Below the pieces are notes generated by a model. That model ran no database searches. It had not been told where the DNA came from and saw nothing but the letters and a program-made list of their open reading frames with translations. 7,707 nucleotides of DNA, from the NCBI GenBank assembly GCA_009924535.1, contig RFRI01000054.1, positions 1-7,707 of the forward strand, in the 5' to 3' direction. Position numbers and translations under genes: made by a program. The stretch comes from Verrucomicrobiota bacterium. GTDB taxonomy: Bacteria; Verrucomicrobiota; Verrucomicrobiia; Opitutales; UBA953. The first letter of the stretch is position 1; each line of letters starts with the position of its first letter. This document shows, piece after piece, positions 1 to 6,645 of the stretch.

Positions 1-1
1 G

Positions 2-328
2 ATCGCCGCCGGCATCAAGAACATCGTCGAAGCCATCCATAAGCGCACCCCTGACACCAAGATCCTCCTCCTCGCGATCTTCCCTCGCGGCGAGAAGGAA
101 GACCCGAAGGGCAACCCCGGCCGCGCCAAGAACCAGGCCGTCAACGCGATCATCGCCAAGCTTGACGACGGCAAGAAGGTCCACTTCTTCGACATCGGCG
201 CGAAGTTCCTGAAACCGGACGGCACGCTGACCGTCGAGATCATGAAGGACCGTCTGCACCTGACCGCCGCCGGTTACCAGATCGAGGCCGACGCGATCCG
301 CGAGAAGCTCGCTTCGCTCGTCAAGTAA
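2..328 (+). CDS. SGNH/GDSL-type esterase, C-terminal fragment
   Basis: This is the last 108 residues of a protein whose start lies outside the window. It reads through in one frame to a TAA stop at 326-328. The visible part fits the C-terminal half of an SGNH hydrolase of the PAF-acetylhydrolase/acetylesterase type: a hydrophobic strand followed by a turn (LLLAIFPRG, fragment residues 22-30), a second strand with an Asp (VHFFDIG, 60-66), and the block V motif D-x-x-H (DRLHL, Asp83 and His86) followed by T-A-A-G-Y. In the family this Asp and His complete the Ser-Asp-His triad. The catalytic Ser, Gly and Asn blocks would lie upstream and cannot be checked. Such enzymes remove acetyl or acyl groups, often from glycans, and many in PVC bacteria are exported, but substrate and location cannot be read here. 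A hairpin terminator follows 20 bp after the stop. The family call is fairly secure; the substrate is unknown. Confidence 0.85.
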   Translation: MAAGIKNIVEAIHKRTPDTKILLLAIFPRGEKEDPKGNPGRAKNQAVNAIIAKLDDGKKVHFFDIGAKFLKPDGTLTVEIMKDRLHLTAAGYQIEADAIREKLASLVK

Positions 329-348
329 GCCGTTTCGCTGGCTGAACG

Positions 349-380
349 AAGGGCCGGGCCTCGGAAGAGGGCCGGCCCTT
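349..380. terminator. Bidirectional hairpin terminator between converging genes
   Basis: The arms AAGGGCCGG (349-357) and CCGGCCCTT (372-380) pair perfectly over 9 bp. After one G-G mismatch (358/371) the inner arms CCTC (359-362) and GAGG (367-370) add 4 bp and close on a GGAA loop, a GNRA-type tetraloop. On the plus strand the stem runs into TTTCT; on the minus strand it ends in AAGGGCC...CCCTT followed by CG and TT. It lies 20 bp after the stop of the plus-strand esterase and 12 bp after the stop of the minus-strand cytochrome gene, so one element can serve both. The U-tracts are short, so efficiency is uncertain. Confidence 0.75.
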
Positions 381-392
381 TCTGTTCCCGCC

Positions 393-1694
393 TTACTTGC
401 CCCAGCCGGCGGGCAGGTCGGGCATCGTCTGCGTCAGGATCTCGTGGATCGCGACGCGCTCGGCGTCGGCGAGATGGCCGAAGGAAGGCGAGGGCGGGAA
501 GGCGCGCAGGCCGGAGGAAAGTCGGAGCAGGACGATGTCGCGCAGCTCCCTGGGCAACGTGGCGAAGCCCTGCGAATAGATCAGCGGGCTGCAACGGTAG
601 CGGAACAGGCGGGTCTGCAGGTCAAGGTCGCGAAGGGAGCGGCCGCGGGCGTCCGGCTTGCGGGTCTTGGCGTAGGCGGAGGCGAAGACGCCGTCGCTCT
701 GGATTCCTCCGGAAGGCCAGGCGGCTTCGTCGCGACAGAGCAGGGCGTCGAGGATCTTCTCGGCCTGGCTGTCGAAGACCACGACGCAGGAGCCCTGCGG
801 AGGAGCGTCTTTCGGCAGGCCGAGGATCTCGCGCATCGCCGGCCAGCGGTGGAGGGCGATACGGGCGTCCTGGTTGGCCGTCGAGAGGACGTTGTGCACG
901 TGCACCTGGTGATCGTGCATCAGCATCGGGATGACGTCGCTGGTCTTGAGCAGGTAGCGATGGGTGTCCACGACGCCGTCGAGCGTGGCGAGGTTGCGCG
1001 TCGGCAGCGCGTTCGGCCCTTCGAAGTCGTCCGCCTTCTTCCCGGTCAGGTTGGCGCGATGTTCGAAGGGCGCCTTCGTGCCGGTGACGTACCAGCCGCC
1101 CCAGCGCTCGGCCAGCGGGGTGGACGGGGCGATGTTGGCGCCGCCGGACCCGCTGAGCGGTTCGCCGTTGCCGTCGGGGTAGGTCGAACGCGTGCGCAGC
1201 GTCGGCGTGTGCTCATGGCGCGAGTGGCAGAGCAGGCAGTCGCCGCTGCGCTCGAGGAGCGGCTCGTTCTTCGTCGCATGCTGGTCGAAAAGGTAGAAGG
1301 TCGTGCCGAGGTTGGCGTCGAAGACGGCCACCTCGAACGACCCGGTCACGGACCAGCCGACGTAGGCTTCGTCCGAGAAATAGAGCACACGGGGCGTCTC
1401 GGGATTGATCAGGTCGCGCTGCATGCTCGTCTTGCTGAAGACGAGCAGCTGCGATTCGACGGGCACGCCCAGCTCATCGAGCAACCACTTGAGCCGCTTC
1501 TTGGCCGGCATGGAGCGGATCTCGTCGGCTCGGCTTTGGAAGGCGGCGTTGATCGCCGTGGCCCGGTCGTTCGTCTGCGTCGCCGAGTAGTTGATCGGCG
1601 GTTCCTCGAACGGCTCGGCCTGCTGCGCCTGCGTGCCGGGCGTCAGCAGACCGGTCAGTCCGACGACAAGCAGGAGGCGAAGGGAGGAGGGCAC
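393..1694 (-). CDS. Secreted monoheme cytochrome c-like protein
   Basis: A 433-residue protein with a Sec-type signal peptide (hydrophobic residues 5-18, likely cut after TQA at 23), so it should act outside the cytoplasm. It has one c-type heme site, CLLCH (Cys153, Cys156, His157), followed by further histidines (SRHEH). A conserved-looking core follows: SERWGGWYVTG-like LAERWGGWYVTG (195-206), LDGVVDTHRYL (238-248), a His-rich stretch MHDHQVHVHN (259-268) and RGRSLRDLDLQTRLFRY (350-366). I recognise this arrangement from uncharacterised cytochrome-like proteins of Planctomycetes and Verrucomicrobia; no function is known to me. The heme's distal ligand cannot be assigned, but the 259-268 histidines are candidates. 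The start is GTG at 1694-1692. It lies 39 bp after the sigma gene, so co-transcription is likely, and ends at the shared terminator. Electron transfer is inferred from the heme motif alone. Confidence 0.85.
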   Translation of the reverse strand: MPSSLRLLLVVGLTGLLTPGTQAQQAEPFEEPPINYSATQTNDRATAINAAFQSRADEIRSMPAKKRLKWLLDELGVPVESQLLVFSKTSMQRDLINPETPRVLYFSDEAYVGWSVTGSFEVAVFDANLGTTFYLFDQHATKNEPLLERSGDCLLCHSRHEHTPTLRTRSTYPDGNGEPLSGSGGANIAPSTPLAERWGGWYVTGTKAPFEHRANLTGKKADDFEGPNALPTRNLATLDGVVDTHRYLLKTSDVIPMLMHDHQVHVHNVLSTANQDARIALHRWPAMREILGLPKDAPPQGSCVVVFDSQAEKILDALLCRDEAAWPSGGIQSDGVFASAYAKTRKPDARGRSLRDLDLQTRLFRYRCSPLIYSQGFATLPRELRDIVLLRLSSGLRAFPPSPSFGHLADAERVAIHEILTQTMPDLPAGWGK

Positions 1695-1711
1695 GCCGTT
1701 ATCATGGCGAA

Positions 1712-1718
1712 CCCTCCC
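1712..1718 (-). promoter_or_regulatory. Shine-Dalgarno-like site before the cytochrome gene, poorly placed for its start
   Basis: The minus strand reads GGGAGGG here. It is 6 nt before an ATG at 1705-1703, but that ATG opens a frame of only 16 codons, stopping at TGA (1657-1655). The real gene frame begins at GTG 1694-1692, 17 nt from the site, which is too far for normal Shine-Dalgarno spacing. Either the GTG is reached by reinitiation or coupling from the sigma gene or mini-ORF, or the motif is chance. Confidence 0.4.
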
Positions 1719-1733
1719 ACCGACTCAAGGGGG

Positions 1734-2684
1734 TTATCGGCGGATGCCTTCGTGCAGCTTGCGCAGCGCAGCGGCCTCGATCTGACGGATGCGTTCGCGG
1801 GAGACGCCTTGAAGCTGCCCGATGGCGTCGAGCGTCAGCTCTTCGCCGTCCAGCCCGTGACGGAGTCGGGTCACCTCGAGTTCGCGGGGCGTCAGTTGAG
1901 CCAGGACTTCGTGCAGCGCGTCCTTGTGGTCGGCGGCTTCGGCGTGCGCGGCCGGCGTCGTGGCGTCCTCGTCCTTCAACGTGTCGCCGAACGTGGTGTC
2001 GCTTTCCTCGCCGAGGGGCGCGTCAAGCGACTGCCCGTGCTGCTGGTAGCTACGCAGCTCGGTGATCTTCTCCGGCGAACATGCGAGGACAGCGGCGATC
2101 TCTTCTTCTTCAGGTTCGCGGCCGAGTTCCTGGATCAGCTTGGCCTCGGCTTTGCGGAGTTTCGACAGCTGTTCGTGGAGATTGCGCGGCAGGCGGACGG
2201 TGCGGCGGAGGAAATTCAGTTCACGCATGACGGCGCTGCGGATGCCCCAGAAGGCGTAGGTGCTGAAGCGATGGCCAAGGTCCGCGTCGAAGTCGCGGGC
2301 GGCGCCGAGCAGGGCGATGTTGCCGGCCGAGATGAGCTCCATCATCTCCTCGCGAGGGACGCGCATCTGCTTGGCGGCGTGGTAAGAGAGGCGGAGGTTA
2401 CGGTTCACGAGCTCGGTGAACGCGGCCTGGGCCGAAGGCGTGAGGTTGCCGGCGTCATCCTTGCCGGTCTTGATGAGGCGGCCGAGACGGAGCTCCTCCT
2501 CGGCGACGAGACGCGGCCAGCGGTTGGCCTCGTTCAGGAACCACGTCAGGCTGTCGGCCTCGCTGGAGCGGTCCGGGGAGGTTTCGACGACGCTGACCTG
2601 GATTTCGCCCAGGTCGGGGAGGTCGGAGCGGAGGAGGGAGGTAAGGGCGTCGGGCTTGGCGGTGCGGGGGATGTTGTTGATCAT
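1734..2684 (-). CDS. Sigma-70 family RNA polymerase sigma factor, group 2-like, altered region 2.3/2.4
   Basis: A 316-residue sigma factor that would direct core RNA polymerase to a set of promoters. Domains in order: region 1.2 (DSLTWFLNEANRWPRL, about 44-75), region 2 (about 88-157, with NRNLRL, ISAGNIALLGAARDFD and HRFSTYAFWGIRSAV), region 3 (about 165-240) and region 4 (about 258-313) ending in the helix-turn-helix VSRERIRQIEAAALRKL. It lacks the acidic region 1.1 and the non-conserved insert of a primary RpoD, so it resembles non-essential group 2 factors such as RpoS. Region 4 keeps the R-E-R-I-R-Q residues that contact the -35 element. Region 2 differs from E. coli sigma-70 at Y425 (His138 here), W434 (Gly147), Q437 (Ser150) and T440 (Met153). 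The ATG start at 2684 has no Shine-Dalgarno sequence. It heads the operon with the cytochrome gene and is divergent from the lactonase operon. Stop is TAA at 1736-1734. Confidence 0.93.
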   Translation of the reverse strand: MINNIPRTAKPDALTSLLRSDLPDLGEIQVSVVETSPDRSSEADSLTWFLNEANRWPRLVAEEELRLGRLIKTGKDDAGNLTPSAQAAFTELVNRNLRLSYHAAKQMRVPREEMMELISAGNIALLGAARDFDADLGHRFSTYAFWGIRSAVMRELNFLRRTVRLPRNLHEQLSKLRKAEAKLIQELGREPEEEEIAAVLACSPEKITELRSYQQHGQSLDAPLGEESDTTFGDTLKDEDATTPAAHAEAADHKDALHEVLAQLTPRELEVTRLRHGLDGEELTLDAIGQLQGVSRERIRQIEAAALRKLHEGIRR

Positions 2685-2707
2685 GTGGAAAATAAAAGGG
2701 GTCTGTA

Positions 2708-2736
2708 TATATAGGGCTAAAACAGGGGGGTCGGAA
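2708..2736 (-). promoter_or_regulatory. Possible promoter of the sigma factor gene
   Basis: On the minus strand TTCCGA (2736-2731) is followed after 17 nt by TATATA (2713-2708). Transcription would begin near 2700, giving a leader of about 15 nt before the ATG at 2684. The -35 matches consensus at only 3 of 6 positions and the -10 at 4 of 6, so this is weak. It is the best-spaced pair I found upstream of the gene. Confidence 0.3.
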
Positions 2737-2756
2737 GGGGGTATTTACACAAGTCG

Positions 2757-2786
2757 TTGAATAACAACTTGATAAAATCGTATAAT
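2757..2786 (+). promoter_or_regulatory. Near-consensus sigma-70 promoter, rightward
   Basis: TTGAAT (2757-2762) is separated by 18 nt from a perfect TATAAT (2781-2786), within an AT-rich stretch that contrasts with the GC-rich surroundings. The predicted start is near 2793-2795, about 200 nt before the lactonase ATG. An imperfect inverted repeat, GTTG-AATAA-CAAC (2756-2768), covers the -35 box and could be an operator, though it is short. It probably drives the lactonase/DUF1549/DUF1501 operon, or a small RNA in the leader. Confidence 0.6.
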
Positions 2787-2994
2787 ATTTTCTACAGGGG
2801 GCGGCCTAGGTCAGGTCGGGGAGGCCTGAAGGAGCGCTACGAGGCTCATTATGCCCAAGGTCGCGGGTTCGTCAAATGGGGTGCCGCCACTTTCTATCCG
2901 AAACGTAAAATGAGGGGCATTGGCCGACTTTTGGGTGGGAACGGGCGTCCCTTTGGGGAGTCTATAGCCTTACCCCTTCGCCCGCTTTATCATC
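2787..2994 (+). other. Long non-coding leader with short hairpins
   Basis: No gene that I can support lies between the promoter and the lactonase ATG. Two local hairpins follow the predicted transcription start: TCAGGTC (2811-2817) with GGCCTGA (2823-2829) around a GGGGA loop, and GAGC (2832-2835) with GCTC (2844-2847). A third, weaker fold lies just before the ATG: GGGCG (2943-2947) with CGCCC (2979-2983), enclosing GGGG (2955-2958) and CCCC (2973-2976). They could be a regulatory 5' leader or a small RNA. None matches a riboswitch that I recognise. Confidence 0.3.
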
Positions 2995-4137
2995 ATGAAT
3001 GCCCATCGTCTCCTCCTCGCCGCACTCGCGGTCGTCCTCGTAGGCTGTCAGTCCGACAAGGGAGTTTATTCCGGCTACGAGACGACCAAGCCCGGCAAAC
3101 TTCCGTACGTCTTCTATGTCGGCACCTCCGGCGCCGGCGCCCAGGGCGTCCTGCGCTGCACGCTTGACGGCCAGACCGGCAAGCTCTCCGCTCCGGTCGT
3201 CGTCGCCGAGGCGAAGTCGGCTTCTTATCTGGCGCTTAGCCCCGACGCGAAGTTCCTCTATTCCACCGCTGAGGCCGCCGAAGGCGCCGTCGCCGCCTAC
3301 GCCGTCGAAGGCGAGAAGCTGCGCCTGCTGAACACCGAGGTCTCCAAGGGCAAGGGTCCGACGCACCTCGCCGTCGACGCCGCCCGCAAGAACCTGATCG
3401 TCGTCAACTACGGTTCCGGTTCGACCACCGCTCTGCCGATCAAGGAGGACGGTTCCTTCGCTCCGGCGAGTTCTTCGATCCAGCACGTCGGCTCGGGTCC
3501 GAATACGGGTCGTCAGGCCGGTCCGCACGCGCACGGCGTCTACTTCCACCCGAAGAACGGCCGCGCCTACGTCGCCGACCTCGGCACGGATGATATCTTC
3601 ATCTACCAGTTCGACGCCGCCAAGGGCCTGCTGACGCCGAATGAGCCGAAGTCCGCGCGCGTCACCGCGGGCGAAGGACCTCGCCACCTCGTCTTCCATC
3701 CCAACGGCAAGTTCGCCTACGTGAACACCGAGATGGGCCTGAACGTCGTCGCCTTCTCCGTCGAGCACGATGGCGGCCTGAAGCAGCTCCAGAGCCTCCC
3801 GACGCTGCCGGCCGGGGCCGACGCCAAGGGTGTCTCCACCGCCGAGATCTTCGTCCGGCCCGACGGCAAGACGCTTTACGTCTCGAACCGCGGCCATGAT
3901 TCCATCGCGGTCTACGCCATCGCCCAGGACGGCAAGCTCACGCTGCTCCAGCACATGCTCGGCACGCCGGCCATGCCGCGTGGCTTCGGCCTCAGCGCCG
4001 ACGGGCGCTGGCTTGTCTGCGCCGGCCAGAAATCGGGTACGCTGAACGCCTACCGCATCGGCCGCGACGGCAAGCTCACCGACACCAAGCAGTCGGTCGA
4101 GGCCCCGGCCTCCGCCGCGATCCTCTTCGTCCCCTGA
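2995..4137 (+). CDS. Lactonase-family seven-bladed beta-propeller lipoprotein
   Basis: A 380-residue protein of the lactonase family (the fold of bacterial 6-phosphogluconolactonase Pgl, PF10282-type). The N-terminus is a lipoprotein signal: LLLAALAVVLVGC with lipobox L-V-G-C, Cys18 being the lipidated residue, so the protein is envelope-anchored rather than cytoplasmic. Propeller repeats recur as S/HPxGKxxYV-type turns: LSPDAKFLYS, FHPKNGRAYVADLG, FHPNGKFAYVN, VRPDGKTLYVSNRGHDSIAVY and LSADGRWLVC. Family motifs visible are R173-Q174...P177-H178-A179-H180, GPRHLVFHP (228-236) and A283-E284-I...P-D-G...S-N-R-G-H. The start has no Shine-Dalgarno sequence, but the signal peptide fixes it. It is the first gene of the operon, with 15 bp to the next gene. 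Export argues against the pentose phosphate reaction on 6-phosphogluconolactone; hydrolysis of an extracellular lactone, or a pure binding role, is possible. The fold is secure, the substrate is not. Confidence 0.92.
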   Translation: MNAHRLLLAALAVVLVGCQSDKGVYSGYETTKPGKLPYVFYVGTSGAGAQGVLRCTLDGQTGKLSAPVVVAEAKSASYLALSPDAKFLYSTAEAAEGAVAAYAVEGEKLRLLNTEVSKGKGPTHLAVDAARKNLIVVNYGSGSTTALPIKEDGSFAPASSSIQHVGSGPNTGRQAGPHAHGVYFHPKNGRAYVADLGTDDIFIYQFDAAKGLLTPNEPKSARVTAGEGPRHLVFHPNGKFAYVNTEMGLNVVAFSVEHDGGLKQLQSLPTLPAGADAKGVSTAEIFVRPDGKTLYVSNRGHDSIAVYAIAQDGKLTLLQHMLGTPAMPRGFGLSADGRWLVCAGQKSGTLNAYRIGRDGKLTDTKQSVEAPASAAILFVP

Positions 4138-4152
4138 CCCGTCCGCGCCCGC

Positions 4153-6640
4153 ATGCGTAGCCCCCTTCTTGCCGGCTTGCTCCTGACGACGTCGCTGGGC
4201 GCCGCCCCCGTTGATTTCGCGCACGAGGTCGTGCCGATTCTCCGCAAGCATTGCGTGGAGTGCCACGCGGGTGACAAGAAGAAGGGCGGACTCTCGATGA
4301 ACACGCGCGCCTCGCTGCTGGAAGGCGGCGAGAACGGCGCGGTCCTGACCGCAGGTCAGGCGCAGAAGGGCAAGCTGCTCGAAGCCATCGTCAGCGCCGA
4401 TCCGGACGTGCGCATGCCGCCCAAGGGCGATCGCCTGACCTCCGCCGAGGTCGCCACCTTGCGCGCTTGGATCGAGCAGGGCGCCGTGTGGACCGAAGGT
4501 TTCGCCTTCAAGCAGCCCGCCTACGAGCCGCCGCTGCGTCCACGTCAGCCCGTCCTGCCGGCGGCGAAAGCCGGTCGACCGCACCCGATCGACCGCGTGC
4601 TCGACGGTTGGCTCTCCGAAAAGGGCGCGCCGACTCCGGCGGTCGCCGCCGACGCGACTTTCCTGCGTCGCGTATCGCTCGATCTCGTCGGCATCCTGCC
4701 GTCCGCCGAAGAGGCGCTGGCGTTCGCCGCCGATCGTCGCCCCGACAAGCGCGCCGTCCTCGTGCGTTCGCTGCTCGCGCGCAACGTCGACTACGCCGAC
4801 CACTGGATGGCGTTCTGGAACGACCTGCTGCGCAATGACTACGCCGGCACCGGCTACATCGATGGCGGCCGCAAGCAGATCACCAGCTGGCTTTACGTCT
4901 CCCTGCTCGCCAACAAGCCTTACGACCTGTTCGCCCGCGAACTCATCGCGCCGTCCGCGGACAGCGAAGGCTTCGCGAAGGGCATCATCTGGCGCGGCGC
5001 CGTGAGCGCGGCCCAGATGCCCGAACTCCAGTATTCGCAGAGCGTCTCGCAGACGTTCCTCGGCATCAACATGAAGTGCGCCTCCTGCCACGACAGCTTC
5101 GTCGACCGCTGGAAGCTGCGCGACGCCTACGGACTCGCCGCGATCTACTCCGACCATCCGATGGAGCTTGTGCGGTGCGACATCCCGACGGGCAAGCCCG
5201 CCGCCGCCGTCTGGCCTTTCCCCGAGCTCGGGCAGGTCGATGCCGCCAAGCCGCGCGACGAGCGTCTCGCCCAACTCGCCGCGCTCATCACTCATCCCGA
5301 GAACGGCCGCTTCCAACGCACCATCGTCAACCGCCTCTGGCATCGCCTCATGGGCCGCGGCGTCGTGCACCCGGTCGACGCGATGCAGACGCAGCCATGG
5401 AACCAGGACCTGCTCGACGTCCTGGCCAACCGCCTCGTCGAATCCAAGTACGACCTGAAGGCGGTGCTCGAGTTCATCGCGACTTCGCAGGCCTACCAGT
5501 CGCGCGCCGAGATCCTCTCGCGCGATGCCGAAGACAAGGGCTACGTCTATCGCGGTCCCCGCGCCAAGCGGCTGACCGCCGAGCAGTTCGTGGACGCCGT
5601 CTGGCGTCTGACCGGCACCACGCCGGCCAAGATAGAGCTCAAGGTGCCGCGCGCCGCGCCCACCGCCGCGGCCGTCAAGAAGCCCGCCGTGGAGCCGTTG
5701 CTCGCCGCGCCGATCTGGTCGGGCGACCTCGCCGGAGGCCGTCTGCCCGCGGCCGGCGAGACGCGTTCCTTCCGTCGTCAGCTCGTCCTTGACGCCGACG
5801 TGGAATCGGCCGCCTGCGTGGTCACCTGCGACAACGGCTTCGAACTTTACGTGAACGGCAAGAAGATCGGCGAAGGCGACAACTGGGCCGACCCGAAGAG
5901 CTTCGACCTCACGGCTGCGTTGCTCAAGGGCGCGAACCAGATCGTGCTCGTCGGACATAACGGCGGCCAGAAACCGAACGTCGCCGCCGCTTGGTTCCAG
6001 GTGAACGTCGAGCTCAAGGGGGGCGCCCGCTTGGTTCCAGGTGAACGTCGAGCTCAAGGGGGGCGCCCACGTGAAGATGGCGACCGACGCTTCCTGGGAA
6101 TGGACGACGAGCTTGCCGAACGCCCGCGGGACCTTCGCCGCCGCCGGCAAGGCCAAGGCCGCCGCCAAGGTCGCCGAAACCGTCTGGCAGCCGGTCTCGC
6201 TCGTCAAGGGCGAGGCGTGGCGCAAAGCCGAAGCCCGCATGGCCGAGATGCTCGCCGGCGTCGGCGGCACGAGCAGCCTGCCGGCCCGTGCCAGCCTGAT
6301 GAAGTCCGACCTGCTGCAGCGCGCGTTGGGTCGTCCGAACCGAGAGCAGATCGTCTCCATGCGTCCGAACGAGCTGAGCACGCTCGAGGCCATCGATCTT
6401 TCCAACGGCCAGGCGCTGACCAATCTCCTTTCCGCCGGCGCCGCCAAGCTGAAGAAGCGGACGTGGACGTCGCCCGAAGAGCTCGCGCGCTGGCTCTACC
6501 TCTCCGCGCTGAGCCGCGAACCCGCTCCGGCCGAACTCAAGGTCGCCGCCGGCATCGTCGGCGCCGACCTGTCCGAACAAGGCATCGCCGACCTGCTGTG
6601 GGCGGTGTGCATGCTCCCCGAATTCCAGACCATCCGCTGA
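4153..6640 (+). pseudogene. PSCyt1-DUF1549-DUF1553 protein, frameshifted by a 40-bp tandem duplication
   Basis: Removing one repeat unit gives a continuous 815-residue protein of the PVC-typical family, whose biochemical role is not established. In order: a Sec signal peptide (MRSPLLAGLLLTTSLGAA); a PSCyt1 cytochrome domain (about 21-115) with heme site CVECH (Cys34, Cys37, His38), the MPPKGDRLT motif and WIEQGAVW; DUF1549 from PIDRVLDGWL (residue 145) with RRVSLDLVGILP and a second CASCH (309-313); DUF1553 from about 367 with VNRLWHRLMGRGVVHPVD; an inserted beta-sandwich-like segment (about 517-640, with ELYVNGKKIG); then the C-terminal DUF1553 part ending LPEFQTIR. As sequenced, frame 1 (from ATG 4153) is broken by the repeat at 5987-6066 and the C-terminal 190-odd residues sit in frame 2 (6041-6640, TGA at 6638). 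The shifted frame stays open into the next gene. Whether the break is real or an assembly error is undecided. Codon use looks like its neighbours, so decay, if real, is recent. Confidence 0.88.
5987..6068. repeat. Perfect 40-bp tandem duplication
   Basis: Unit 1 (5987-6026) and unit 2 (6027-6066) are identical at all 40 positions, and the match extends two more bases (CC, 6067-6068) before diverging at 6029/6069. The shared CC at both edges is a 2-base microhomology. The unit encodes a piece of the DUF1549/DUF1553 protein around WFQVNVELKGG. The extra 40 bp shift the frame by one; deleting either copy restores it. Confidence 0.97.
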
Positions 6641-6645
6641 TCGCC

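Noticed and set aside
444..2714. 756-codon open frame on the plus strand
   Set aside because: It runs antisense through both the cytochrome and sigma genes, which are clearly real on the minus strand, and has a low-complexity Gly/Ala/Arg/Val composition.
2797..2860. Possible small SRP RNA: contains AGGTCAGGTC (2809-2818 area) as in 4.5S RNA, after a GGGGGC
   Set aside because: The conserved GGAA tetraloop and GGAAGCAGC strand of the SRP hairpin are missing, and the local fold is a simple 7-bp hairpin with a GGGGA loop. An Infernal search with the SRP_bact model would settle it.
2861..2888. tRNA-like 3' end (GGTTCG and a later CCGCCA)
   Set aside because: No T-stem pairs around GGTTCGTCA and no acceptor or anticodon arms can be drawn upstream.
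2757..3167. 136-codon plus-strand frame across the promoter and leader
   Set aside because: Its start overlaps the promoter, it is out of frame with the lactonase gene, and its product is Arg/Gly-rich without family features.
2962..6447. 1161-codon open frame on the minus strand
   Set aside because: It lies opposite the lactonase and DUF1549/DUF1553 genes, whose translations match known families. Strong third-position GC bias leaves antisense frames open; the predicted protein has no recognisable domain.
6041..6640. Independent 199-codon gene starting at GTG 6041
   Set aside because: Its start lies inside the second repeat unit, has no start signals, and its sequence is the C-terminal part of the DUF1549/DUF1553 protein.
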